The notes: generated by a model not told the origin, from the letters alone. Positions 8,601-17,641 are shown, numbered from the stretch's first letter. The stretch is DNA of 64,000 bases from Methylocaldum szegediense (GCF_949769195.1 NZ_OX458333.1:1674001-1738000), one strand, 5' to 3'. A program made the numbers and translations.

Positions 8601-9704
8601 CTACACTTTATAGCGCTCCGCCTCCCGCTCCTTCAGTTCCAATCCCATCCCAGGCCGGAACAGGTCGGGATGCAGCACGCCTCGGACCGGCCTCGCCACG
8701 CCTTCAAACAGCATTTCCTCGATCCACACATGGTCGTGGAAATATTCGCAATGGCAGACCTTCGGCGCGGCGCAGCACACGTGGAGATGCAAGGCCGGGG
8801 CGGTGTGGGCGGAGAGAGGAACATTGAACGCCCAGGCGAGATCGGCGGCGCGGAGGAATTCGGTGATGCCGCCGCAACGGCTGGCGTCAGCCTGGAGCAC
8901 GTCCACCGCGCCCGCTTCCAGCATGCGGCGGAAATAGAAGGCGTCGTAGCCGTACTCGCCGGCGGCGATGTCCATCCCGGCATGGCCGCAGTCTCGGATC
9001 AGGCGGAGTCCTTCCAGATCGTCCGACGACACCGGCTCCTCGAACCAGGAGACGCCGCAGTCGGCGAAACATTCCGCCAGGGCTAACGCCTGTTTGCGGC
9101 TGTAGGCTCCGTTGGCGTCCACGAATAGGTCCGCTCCGGAGCCGATAGCATCGGCCGCGAGGCGAACCCGCTCCGGATCGTCCTCCGGGTGAGTGCCGAC
9201 TTTCATCTTCACCCGGTGAATCCCTGCTTCAACCCAACCGTTGAGTTGCTCACACAGGCGCTCGATCGGGTACGACGTGAACCCGCCGCTGCCGTAGACC
9301 GCTATGCCCTCCCGTACCTGACCGAGCAGCACGACCAGCGGCACATCCAGGAGCCTTGCTTTAAGATCCCACAACGCCGCATCCACTGCGGCGATCGCCA
9401 TGGAACACTGTCCCGGCCGCCCCTGGTTGCGGATCGACCGCACCATTGCGTCCCAACAAGCGGTCACCGCCATGGCATCTCGTCCAATGACGGCGTCCGC
9501 TAATGGGTTCTGGATCAACTCGCCAATGGCTCGGCTGCCATAGGTATAGCCCAGCCCGACTTTTTCCCCGCCATAAGCCTGGACGATTACGACCGTGGTC
9601 GATTCCCAGGCATACGTGCCGTCCGCTTCGGGATAATCGGTCGGGATGCGATAGGTCTGAACCTCCAGTCGTTCGACGGGAGTATCGATCGTTCTCGTGG
9701 CCAT
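8601..9704 (-). CDS. Enolase-superfamily enzyme (mandelate racemase/muconate lactonizing type)
   Basis: 367 residues. An N-terminal capping domain is followed by a beta/alpha barrel with the superfamily's active-site set: KMK (K166/K168) at the end of the second strand, metal ligands D196 (VDANGAY, with N198), E222/E223 (WFEEP) and E250 (AAGEYGY), then D273 (LQADASRCGG) and general base H300 (PLSAHTAPALH). The K-x-K plus His-Asp arrangement is that of the mandelate racemase subgroup (sugar-acid dehydratases and racemases), which abstract a proton alpha to a carboxylate. The substrate cannot be assigned. It lies 90 bases downstream of a thiamine-diphosphate enzyme on the same strand, so the two may be one transcription unit. 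Confidence 0.9.
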   Translation of the reverse strand: MATRTIDTPVERLEVQTYRIPTDYPEADGTYAWESTTVVIVQAYGGEKVGLGYTYGSRAIGELIQNPLADAVIGRDAMAVTACWDAMVRSIRNQGRPGQCSMAIAAVDAALWDLKARLLDVPLVVLLGQVREGIAVYGSGGFTSYPIERLCEQLNGWVEAGIHRVKMKVGTHPEDDPERVRLAADAIGSGADLFVDANGAYSRKQALALAECFADCGVSWFEEPVSSDDLEGLRLIRDCGHAGMDIAAGEYGYDAFYFRRMLEAGAVDVLQADASRCGGITEFLRAADLAWAFNVPLSAHTAPALHLHVCCAAPKVCHCEYFHDHVWIEEMLFEGVARPVRGVLHPDLFRPGMGLELKEREAERYKV

Positions 9705-9794
9705 GCTTTAATCTCCCGGCACTCGATTTGAAGCCATCTGGCGCTTCGACCGATCCTCGTTTCTGTAGTTGGACATGGATACACGTCAAACCGA

Positions 9795-11591
9795 CTACGG
9801 CTTTTCCGTCTCCGGCAAAACCGTCGAAGCGATCTCCTTGGCCGAGGACTTAACCATGCCCCAGGCGTCCGGATCGCCGCCGAACAAGGCGGATAAGTAA
9901 GCCTTGGCCTGCTCGAAAGTGATGTGTGGCGGCAAAGGCGGCACGTTGGGGTCGGTGTAAGCTTCCAAGAGCACCGGCCGGTCGGCGGCGAACGCCCGCT
10001 CCCAGGCCGGGGCAATGTCCTCCGGCTGGTCCACCTTGATCCCCAGGAAACCCAGTGATTCGGCATAGCGGGCATAGGGGAAGTCCGGCACCTTTTGTGA
10101 CGCCTCGTACTTGGGATCGCCCGCCAGAGCCCGCTGCTCCCAGGTCACCTGGTTAAGGTCGCGATTGTTCAAGACCAGCACGATAAAGCGCGGATCGCGC
10201 CAGGTCTTCCAGTATTTCTCGACCGTCACCAGTTCGGCGTTGCCGTTCATCTGCATGGCGCCGTCGCCCACCAGGGCAATCACGACCCGCTCGGGATAGG
10301 CGAACTTGGCGGCAATGGCGTAGGGCACGCCGCAGCCCATCGTGGCGAGCCCTCCCGAGAGCGAGGCCATCATGCCGCGGCGGATCTTCACGTCACGGGC
10401 GTACCAGTTGGTGCCGGAGCCGGAGTCGGCGCAAATGATGCAGTTATCGGGGAGGCGCGGCGACAGTTCCCAGAAGACCCGCTGCGGATTGATGGGATCG
10501 GCCGTGTTCATGGCGCGGGACTCCAGCACTTGCCACCACTCCCGAATTTCCTGTTCGATGAAGTCTCGCCAGCTGCGGTCGGTCTTCCGTTGCAGCCGCG
10601 GGATCAAGGCCCTAAGCGTCTCGGCACTGTCGCCGACTAAATTCACCTCCATGGGATAGCGCATGCTTAGCATCCGCCCGTCGAGATCAATTTGCACGCC
10701 GCGGGCCTGACCTTCCTTGGGCAGGAACTCGGTATAGGGAAAACTCGAACCGATCATCAAAAGGGTATCGCAGTCCCGCATCATCTCGTAGCTGGGCAGG
10801 GTACCCAAGAAGCCGATGGACCCTGTGACGAAAGGCAAATCGTCCGGCAGCGCCGCCTTGCCCAAGAGAGCCTTGGCAACGCCGGCTCCGAGAATCTCCG
10901 CTACTTCGATGACTTCGTCGGTCGCCTGCAGCGCACCCGCGCCGACCAGTATCGCCACCCGCTGCCCCTGGTTCAGCACGTCCGCCGCCTTTTGTAGGTC
11001 CTCTTCTCTCGGCACCACACGCGGCGCGGAGTACCCGTATCCGGACAAGATATGACCGTGCTTTCGGGGCGGCGTGATGACCGCGTCCAGTTCCTGGAGG
11101 TCGTTGGGAACGACGAGACAGGTGACGGTCCGCTCGCACACGGCGATACGCACTGCCCGGTCCACGAGGTGGCGGATCTGGTCCGGGCTCGAGGCCAGAT
11201 GAACGTATTCGTGGGCCGCGTCCTTGAATAGCGTCACCAGGTCCACTTCCTGTTGGTAATCACCGCCCAGTGCGCCTCGCGCCTGTTGTCCGACGATCGC
11301 CAGCACCGGCTGGTGGTCCAGCTTGGCGTCATAAAGCCCGTTCAGAAGGTGAATTGCACCGGGTCCCGAGGTGGCGAGGCACACGCCCACCTGCCCGGTA
11401 AACTTGGCATGGGCACAGGCCATCAAGGCAGCCATTTCTTCGTGGCGCGTCTGGATGAATTGAAACCGCTCCCCGGCCCGGCCGAGCGCGCCGAGAATGC
11501 CGTTGATGCCGTCTCCCGGATAGCCAAATATGCGCCGGATGACCCACGCGGAAAGCCGATCCAGCAGAAAATCACTCACCGTGTACGCCAT
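9795..11591 (-). CDS. Thiamine-diphosphate-dependent enzyme, pyruvate oxidase/acetolactate synthase-like
   Basis: 598 residues behind a near-perfect AAAGGAGG site. Three-domain architecture of the PoxB/IlvB superfamily: N-terminal Pyr domain with the catalytic Glu in FIQTRHEEMAALMA (about residue 52), a central domain (VAILVGAGALQATDEVIEVAE), and a C-terminal PP domain with the GDGAMQMNGNAELVTVEKYW...LNNRDL metal/diphosphate motif. Such enzymes decarboxylate 2-oxo acids. Genes of this type are often annotated as pyruvate oxidase or simply as thiamine pyrophosphate-requiring protein. The neighbouring enolase-superfamily enzyme suggests that a dehydration product may be a substrate, but this is inference. 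Confidence 0.88.
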   Translation of the reverse strand: MAYTVSDFLLDRLSAWVIRRIFGYPGDGINGILGALGRAGERFQFIQTRHEEMAALMACAHAKFTGQVGVCLATSGPGAIHLLNGLYDAKLDHQPVLAIVGQQARGALGGDYQQEVDLVTLFKDAAHEYVHLASSPDQIRHLVDRAVRIAVCERTVTCLVVPNDLQELDAVITPPRKHGHILSGYGYSAPRVVPREEDLQKAADVLNQGQRVAILVGAGALQATDEVIEVAEILGAGVAKALLGKAALPDDLPFVTGSIGFLGTLPSYEMMRDCDTLLMIGSSFPYTEFLPKEGQARGVQIDLDGRMLSMRYPMEVNLVGDSAETLRALIPRLQRKTDRSWRDFIEQEIREWWQVLESRAMNTADPINPQRVFWELSPRLPDNCIICADSGSGTNWYARDVKIRRGMMASLSGGLATMGCGVPYAIAAKFAYPERVVIALVGDGAMQMNGNAELVTVEKYWKTWRDPRFIVLVLNNRDLNQVTWEQRALAGDPKYEASQKVPDFPYARYAESLGFLGIKVDQPEDIAPAWERAFAADRPVLLEAYTDPNVPPLPPHITFEQAKAYLSALFGGDPDAWGMVKSSAKEIASTVLPETEKP

Positions 11592-11789
11592 GAGTCGCCT
11601 CCTTTCCCGAATGCGTTACCGCTAATTCGCCTGTCCGCCTATCGTTGCTGATCACCGATCGAGGCTGCGGCATGGACGTGAGGTACTTCAAATAAGACCC
11701 GTAAGCGTCGAAGAAATTGCCGAACCGGTCAAAATCAAGCGCCGGTTCCCGTACTGTGTCATCTGCCGCTTTTACGAAACCGCGACACA

Positions 11790-11924
11790 AACGACGAGGT
11801 CTTATTTCCGATGTTGGGCAACTATCCCAAGGCCTTGACCCATCTGTCGCTCATCTCCGCCATCGTCGCCCTGGCGGAAATGGAAGCCGGGGAAGAAAGC
11901 CCGGCCGGAAGAATCCGATATTGA
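11790..11924 (+). pseudogene. C-terminal remnant, possibly of a GH15 glucoamylase-like protein
   Basis: Within 11592-12033 the only protein-like stretch is a 38-codon open end reading LFPMLGNYPKALTHLSLISA and ending in TGA at 11924. LLGNFPQALTHLALINA-type sequence is characteristic of the C-terminus of bacterial glycoside hydrolase family 15 proteins. No upstream domain is present, so this would be a relic. It lies just before a debranching-enzyme remnant, which suggests a lost glycogen/alpha-glucan gene pair. The identification rests on one short motif. Confidence 0.4.
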
Positions 11925-12033
11925 GACAGAACACCCGCGTGAACGTCGAACAAAATCGCCGAAAAGAACCGACCGTTCGCAATCAACGGCCCGTTCCCGT
12001 TTTGTGGGCTGATCGAACCAGGGGCAATCGACG

Positions 12034-12318
12034 ATGACCGATACTCAGCGCAATAACGACCAGTGGTACATCGCCGCAACTACCCCACGGACCCAGGAGG
12101 TCATTCGCACCCTCAAGCACGGCGACACCTTCGGCGTGTTCGATTGCCAAGGCGATATTGGCCAGACCGATACTGAAGAACAGGGGCTCTATCACCACGG
12201 AACCCGCTTTCTCTCTCAATGGGAGCTACTTATCGACGGCGGCCGGCCCATGCTGCTCGGTTCCATCGCCAGGGAAGACAACAGTCTCCTCATCGTCGAT
12301 CTAACCACGCCCGACATT
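12034..12318 (+). pseudogene. Glycogen-debranching enzyme N-terminal domain fragment
   Basis: From ATG 12034 about 95 residues match the GDE_N-type N-terminal domain of bacterial amylo-alpha-1,6-glucosidases: VIRTLKHGDTFGVFDCQGDI, EEQGLYHHGTRFLSQWEL and LLIVDLTTPDI are its typical blocks. Full-length relatives are around 700 residues and carry a GH-type catalytic barrel downstream; none is present. At about 12315 the homology switches, without a break in frame, to a COR domain (next entry). The fragment cannot encode a debranching activity. Confidence 0.75.
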
Positions 12319-13278
12319 ATCAGCCGCCTGATGGTCCGGCAGTACCGCTTCGTTCCCCGACCGGAGATGGGCTGGGTGTCAGGCGTGCGTGCTGTTCGAG
12401 CGGGGTGGCACGGAAGTGTTGGTGGAGATTTCCACCCAAAGGCGGAGAAATCGCGCTGCGCGCTCGTGGACCGGAGCGGAAAGAGCTGCTGAGCGTCATC
12501 GCGGCCGATTTGGATGCCTTGAACGACACCTTCCATGGGCTGCGGGAAAAGGTGAACATCTTGGTGCCCTGTGTGTGCACTCGCTGCCGCACTTTAGCCG
12601 AGCCGGAGTTCTTCGAGCAAAAGCGGCTGTTACAACGCAAACGGGACGGCAAGCTGAAGGTGGAATGCCCCGCCAGCTACGAGGACGTGGACGTCCTGGA
12701 AATGCTGGACGGCATACGGGTGGACCGGCTGCCGGGCTGGGCCAAGGAGGAATCCCGGCTGAAGGCACCACCGGAACCGGAAAAAGTGGAACGGACCATC
12801 AAGATTTTTCTCGCCTCGTCTTCCGAACTCCGGGCCGACCGTGACGAATTCGATCTTTATTTTCGCCAGCAGAACGACACACTCCGCAAACAGGGGATTT
12901 ATCTGCAAATCGTCCGCTGGGAAAACTTTCTCGACGCCATGTCGGAAACCCGTCTACAGGACGAATACAACAAGGAGATCCGGGCCTGCGATCTTTTCGT
13001 CAGCCTGTTTTTTTACCAAGACTGGAAAATTTACCGAGGAAGAATTCGACACCGCCCACCGGCAGTTTCAGGAAACCGGCAAACCGCTCATCTATACCTT
13101 TTTCAAGAATGCTCCGGTGAATACTGGAAATATCGATAAGGAAGTTCTGTCTCTGCTGCAATTCAAAGACAAGCTCAAAGAGCTCGGCCACTTTTATACC
13201 GGCTACGACAATATCGAGCACCTGAAACGGCAGTTCAAAGATCAGTTGGAAAAGCTTATTGATAAAAAACTTATTTAA
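12319..13278 (+). pseudogene. Roc-COR protein tail with TIR-like DUF4062 domain, frameshifted
   Basis: Three frames together spell the C-terminal third of a bacterial Roc-COR (LRR GTPase-like) protein. RLMVRQYRFV and VLFERGGTEVLVEIS belong to the COR region. ERKELLSVIAADLDALNDTF, a Cys-rich insert and ASYEDVDVLEMLDGI complete the COR C-terminal part. IKIFLASSSELRADRDEFDL...WENFLDAMSETRLQDEYNKEI is a DUF4062-like (TIR-related) effector domain. Frameshifts lie near 12382, near 12440 and in a run of seven T at 13007-13013 (six would restore FFTKTGKFTEEEF). Known intact relatives are STAND-like signalling or defence proteins; the Roc GTPase and repeats are missing here, so it is dead. Confidence 0.75.
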
Positions 13279-13480
13279 TGAAAGCCCCTGAAGGTCTTTC
13301 CCAAAGAGGCGAATAAATCAGGTGAATCAAGAGCATTTTGGACAATCAGCCGGATATCTTCAGTATCCAGGTTGAACTCGCCGAGGCTCAGAAAGCCCCC
13401 GAATTGTGAAAGACCGGTGATGCAGTTGAAGGTAAATTCACAACCTTATTCCGTTTCCCAATCAAAAGGACAGATGTAGG
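13275..13480 (-). pseudogene. Unidentified C-terminal protein remnant
   Basis: On the minus strand a frame of about 55 codons reads FNCITGLSQFGGFLSLGEF then NLDTEDIRLIVQNALDSPDL and ends at a stop (13275-13277) overlapping the stop of the DUF4062 remnant tail to tail. An in-frame TAA lies about 60 codons upstream of the end, preceded by more protein-like sequence (YICPFDWETE). The composition looks coding rather than random, but I do not recognise the family and no start codon or ribosome binding site is evident. Treat it as a possible relic. Confidence 0.3.
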
Positions 13481-13516
13481 CCGGAAAAAGCTTGTCTTGA
13501 GATTCTATGGTTCATG

Positions 13517-14459
13517 TCAAGCAGTCATTGCGAGCCGTGAAGGATCGAAGCTGGTGTTGTGGCGATACAGAGAAAACGCGATGCGCGCGATTTTGCGGGC
13601 GATCACGACAAGCGCAGCGGTGCTCAAAAGCCCTTTGCCTCGGTAGTACTCATACCAAGGTTTCCAGAGTTTGGATTTGCTGGCGGCGGAAGCGGCGTTG
13701 TAAAGCAATCGTCGGAGTTCTCCGGGGCCGCGCTTGGACAAACGCCGACGCCCGATCCGCTGGCCCGAGTCCTGAGGACGGGGATCGAGACCGAGGAAGG
13801 CGATGAAGGCATCGCCGTGAGTAAACGATACCCGCTCGAGGAGACTGAGCAAGCCTGCAGCGACCTAAGGGCCGACGCCGACGATGGTCTGCAAGCGCCG
13901 GTAAGCGGCTTGACGCTCGGGCTGCCGCGTCATCAAGCGTTTGAGTTCCGCATCGATGCGGGCGATCAGCTGATCCAGGTGTTGCAGAAGGGCGTTCAGG
14001 TCTGCCTGAAAATCGGCCACCCCCTGCAGGGTCTACCGGAGCGTTCCCTGAACGGTCACCCACTTGGCACGCCGCTGGATGAGCCGTGTCAGGCGACGCT
14101 GCTCGGCAGTTGGGGGGCGTGTAGGGGATCAAGTACGGGTGTTCATGTGCGACAAAACGGGCGATCAAACGGGCATCTACCCGATCGGTCTTACCCCGTT
14201 GCCCCATGGCCTTCGCATCATGGCGCATATCCTTGGGATTCAACAGAAACACGGTGAAGCCGTGGGCACGGGCCAGATCGGCGAGCCTTTCGTGATAGCT
14301 GCCCGTGGCTTCGAGGCCGAGGCGGCTGCCCGGAGGCAAGGTGTTGAGCCAAGCGAGGAGTGCGTTCTTCTCGTTGGGGAGGGACTTCACCGGCCAGGTG
14401 CCTTCAGCACAGGCGACAACGATCTCAGTTTTGGCGACATCGACACCGATGTTCAAAAC
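13517..14459 (-). pseudogene. IS110 family transposase, inactivated
   Basis: About 313 residues can be pieced together. The DEDD-type N-terminal domain begins LNIGVDVAKTEIVVACAEG and includes LGLEATGSYHERLADL and KTDRVDARLIARF. The Tnp20-like C-terminal domain contains FIAFLGLDPRPQDSGQ and RLSKRGPGELRRLLYNAA. Lesions are one extra C in the C-run near 14117 (frameshift after IPYTPP), TAG at 14033-14035 and TAG at 13865-13867. IS110 elements have no conventional inverted repeats, so the ends cannot be set by eye. The start is uncertain (TTG 14456 or nearby). Confidence 0.85.
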
Positions 14460-14600
14460 GGTTGACAGGACAGGTCTCCGATCCGGTACCGTGATAGTGC
14501 TGGGTGGACGCGCACGGTCGTCAGCTTGCGTCCAAATCGGCGAGTGTGCAGGAAAAGCCGTTAAAACCATACAAGCAAAGTCGAAGTCGTGTCCTCGAAT

Positions 14601-14770
14601 GATGCGGTTCGCTTCGCTCACCGCATCCTACGACCGGTATTTTGTAGGGTGCGGTGAGGAACGAACCGCACCGATCGTATCCGCGAATGATGCCCGTCCT
14701 GAGCTCCGCCGAAGTGCCTGTCCTGACCATAGTCCGAAGGGCGGTTCGGTTCGCTCACCGCCTCCCACGG
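14601..14770. repeat. Cluster of three dispersed GCGGTTCGCTTCGCTCACCGC-type imperfect palindromes
   Basis: Three copies of one inverted-repeat unit: 14601-14633 (GATGCGGTTCGC...CCGCATCCTACG), 14644-14675 in the opposite orientation (GTAGGGTGCGGTGAGG...), and 14739-14770. Between them, 14692-14738 carries the CCTGTCCTGA..CGAAG unit also seen at 15738-15788 and 38296-38350. Other copies of the palindrome are at 16624-16655, 36089-36120 and 38345-38375. Each can fold into a short stem. They behave like REP-type intergenic repeats. Confidence 0.7.
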
Positions 14771-14782
14771 CCTATTAGTAAC

Positions 14783-14870
14783 CCCCGTAGCCTGGATGGA
14801 GCGAACGCGGAATCCGGGACACCCCCATTCCCCGCATTCCGCTACGCTCCATGCCGGCTACGAACTTTCT
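14783..14870. repeat. Inverted repeat with GTAGCC / GGCTAC ends
   Basis: GTAGCCTGGATGGAGCGAAC at 14788 is matched by the reverse complement arm CGCTACGCTCCATGCCGGCTAC ending near 14868, around a CGGAATCC-rich centre. This is a second type of dispersed intergenic palindrome, different from the GCGGTTCGC type immediately before it. Confidence 0.55.
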
Positions 14871-15030
14871 TAAATATCGGCCGGGTTAATCCGGGGAAGG
14901 GATTCCCCGGCGCGGCAACAGACCCCGTGAGCCCAGGCCGGGCGTGTACCGGCCTGGGCGGCAGCCCGTGAATACCAGGAGGGTATTTACGGGTCTGATT
15001 CATAACGAGCAGACGGGCAAGGGAATGAGC

Positions 15031-15654
15031 ATGCAGGAGACACGAGTCCGCTGGATCATGGGATTAGCGGGTGCGGTAGTGATAGCCGCGCTGGGTGCAT
15101 GGATTTGGCTTGCCTGGGATCGGGAATTCTTCCTGGCGTGGAAGCGGGAGGCAGGGTCTGGGCCGTTTTTCATCGCGCTGGCGATCATGCCCATGTTCGG
15201 GTTTCCGACAACGCCGTTTTTTTTGATGGCTGGAGCAACCTTTGGCGTCGTGGTCGGGTTGGCAGGATCGGCACTGAGCTTGGCGGTCAATCTGGCATTA
15301 TGCTACTGGATCGCGCGGAGCGGACTGAGACGGGTGCTGGAGGCATGGCTGGCACGCACGCGCTATGAGCTACCCGAGGTGACGCCCGGGAGGGAGTTTC
15401 AGTTCACTCTGCTCGTGAAAATGACGCCCGGCATACCAACCTTCATAAAAAATTACCTGCTCGGTCTGAGCGGGGTGCCGTTTACGATCTACTTTGCGGT
15501 CTCGTTTACGGTGACTCTAGCCTATGCCGCGGCGTTCATCGTGTTGGGCGAGTCGATGTCTACGCATGATCTGGGCTGGGGCGCATGGGCATTGGCCGCG
15601 CTGGCGCTGCTGGGCCTGGCTTTATGGTGGTTTCGCCGCCGGCGGCACCGCTAA
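15031..15654 (+). CDS. VTT-domain (TVP38/TMEM64, DedA-like) membrane protein
   Basis: 207 residues from ATG 15031. AAGGGA at 15019-15024 is correctly spaced for this start and too close to the in-frame ATG at 15025. About five membrane spans are visible: residues ~8-30, 45-70 (FIALAIMPMFGFPTTPFF), 72-100 (GVVVGLAGSALSLAVNLAL), 150-175 and 180-200. The MPMFGFPTTPFFLMAGATFG and KMTPGIPTFIKNYLLGLSGVP segments match the conserved glycine/proline re-entrant loops of the VTT/SNARE-associated family, now linked to lipid scrambling or flipping. Its role here is unknown. It stands alone between IS110 debris and repeats. Confidence 0.8.
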   Translation: MQETRVRWIMGLAGAVVIAALGAWIWLAWDREFFLAWKREAGSGPFFIALAIMPMFGFPTTPFFLMAGATFGVVVGLAGSALSLAVNLALCYWIARSGLRRVLEAWLARTRYELPEVTPGREFQFTLLVKMTPGIPTFIKNYLLGLSGVPFTIYFAVSFTVTLAYAAAFIVLGESMSTHDLGWGAWALAALALLGLALWWFRRRRHR

Positions 15655-15933
15655 CGTTATCTCATCCGGCATTCGAGTGAACAGTAATCGTAGGATGGGT
15701 AGAGCGAAGCGAAACCCATCGTGGGATAGCCCCTCGGCTCCGCTCAGGACAGGCCCTTCGACTACGCTCAGGGCAGGTCCGAGGTTGCGCGGTGGGTTAC
15801 GGCCTCGCGGCCTAACCCACCCTACAAAATTAATGCCTTGTAGGGCCTACAGAGCATGTGCCCGACACCGCCCTGGGAGCGGCGAATCGTACCGATGCAC
15901 CCAGCGTGGTTATCGGCCAAAGCCGTGGAGCCA
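15655..15933. repeat. Intergenic repeats including a GGTGGGTTACGGCC palindrome
   Basis: No gene. At 15693-15726 there is a GGATGGGTAGAGCGAAGCGAAACCC-type palindrome. At 15738-15788 lies the CTCAGGACAGGCCCTTCGAC unit. At 15791-15825 is a near-perfect palindrome (GGTGGGTTACGGCC / GGCCTAACCCACC) followed by CTACAAAATTAATGC. The same palindrome occurs at 31699-31733, there with the same AATTAATGC tail, and at 35857-35891. Confidence 0.75.
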
Positions 15934-16517
15934 TCACAGCGTCGTGGGCTTATTCTCAAACAGATGAAACGCTACCGCCTCGAACGGCGGCGCCTGGATC
16001 GCCTGACCCGGCTCAAACCGGCCGATCGGGCGAAAACTGCCGGCGTCGAGGATCAGCGCTTCGAGCCAGGGCGCGTCCGGATCGATCAGCCAGACGAAAG
16101 GCACACTGTGACGGGCATACAGAGGAAGCTTTTCGTTCAGGTCGTAATCGCGGCTCGTAGGTGACAGCACCTCGCAAATCCAGTCGGGCACAACCCGAAA
16201 CCGATGATCCTCCGGCATCGAGGGAAGCCGCTCGCGCCTCCAGCCCGCCAAATCCGGCACCGTGAACTCGTATTGAGGACGAAATGGACTTCCGGTTCGT
16301 CCAGAATCCACCAGCCGCCCGGACCTCCCACACCGTCCTCGAACGGGGCTCCCAAGCGTCGGCCAAGTACACTCGCGCTATGAATGTGTTCGCCCTCGGG
16401 GCGCGGCAGCGCGTGAAGACGACCGTTGACGAGTTCCGCCGTGTAGCCGGCCGGCACCGCTTCCAGGTCGGCGTAAGTTGCAGGGCCGGCGGAGACGAAA
16501 TGGACTCGGGCGCTCAT
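15934..16517 (-). pseudogene. Uma2-family (DUF820) putative endonuclease, one-base frameshift
   Basis: Starts at ATG 16517. The first ~75 residues (ATYADLEAVPAGYTAELVNG, HSASVLGRRLGAPF, GGWWILDEPEVHF) and, after a frameshift near 16275, the remaining ~115 residues (PQYEFTVPDLAGWRRERLP, RVVPDWICEVLSPTS, YARHSVPFVWLIDPD) together form a complete Uma2 protein. A missing C in GTCCATTTC-GTCCT explains the break. The PD-(D/E)xK-like acidic residues (PD in VPDW/VPDLAGW, E in CEVLSP) are present but split between frames. Function of the family is not established. Confidence 0.8.
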
Positions 16518-16534
16518 TTGGAGTCAACCATTTA

Positions 16535-16718
16535 AAGCGTTTTCATCATTCATTGAAAGGCAACCGAGGGGAAAGGAAGTCAGGCAGGACTAACTGGACT
16601 CCATACTGGAAGCCATCCGCGAACGGTGCGGTTCGCTTCGCTCACCACACCCTACTTCCACTACAGCTAAATGATTTCAGCAACGTAGATCTACTGTATA
16701 AACAAAATGAAAACGCTC
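16535..16718. mobile_element. 184-bp MITE-like element with TA flanks
   Basis: Left end AAGCGTTTTCAT (16535-16546) and right end ATGAAAACGCTC (16707-16718) are inverted repeats matching at 11 of 12 positions, each bordered by TA (16533-16534 and 16719-16720), as expected for a TA-duplicating element. It has no coding capacity. A GCGGTTCGC palindrome sits inside (16624-16655). The right end, read on the minus strand, is the same sequence as the left end of the element splitting cytochrome b561 at 35656 for at least 23 bases, with patchy identity for about 70. Confidence 0.7.
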
Positions 16719-16988
16719 TAAAACTTGGGCGTTAATTATTCCATTGAGGCCGGGGCTTTTTCATAGTTTTGCGGTGTCGGTCATCGCTGTTCTCCTTTGA
16801 AACACGCTCCAAACGCTAGCCCGCCGACGCATCGGGGTTCTTACCTATAGCTCGCGGAGTCTCCCTGACGCACTATTGCTCGGATGAGGATGCATCGGGC
16901 TTTGCGGCGCATCGAAGCGGTCGACCGCCGTTTCTAGGATTTTGGACCGCCGCCTGGATCATTCAGCCGTAAAAGGAGTTGCGCGCTG

Positions 16989-17641
16989 ATGGGACAGATT
17001 TTCCGACCGAGAGCCAACAGTTTTGCACGAATCGCGCTCTTGGCGCTGTTTCTCATCATCCTGTTGCCTTTCGGCATTGGTTTCGCGCTGGTCCGCTCTC
17101 CTTATCTGACCGGCGTCGACGACGTCCCGCGTCAACCAGTACCCTTCAGCCATCAGCATCACGTCAGCGGTCTCGGCATAGACTGCCGCTACTGCCATGA
17201 CTCGGTCGAACATGCGGCCTTCGCCGGCATCCCGCCGACCGAAACCTGCATGACCTGCCATTCCCAGATCTGGACCGACGCCGCCATGCTGGAACCGGTC
17301 AGGGAGAGCTGGCGGACGGGTAAACCGCTGCGCTGGACCAGGGTCTACGACCTACCCGACTTCGTCTATTTCAATCACGCTGTCCACGTCAGCCACGGCA
17401 TCGGCTGCACCACCTGCCATGGCCCCGTGGGCCGGATGCCGCTCACCCGGCAAGCCACCCCCTTGTTCATGTCCTGGTGTCTCGACTGCCACCGCGCGCC
17501 CGAGAAATACGTCCGGCCGCGGGAACATGTCTTCGATCCCGACTGGATGCCGCCTCAAGATCAATTGGCTCAGGGCCGGCAATTGGTACATGAATACCGG
17601 ATCCGGGTCGGACAACTGACCGATTGCTCCGTGTGCCACCG

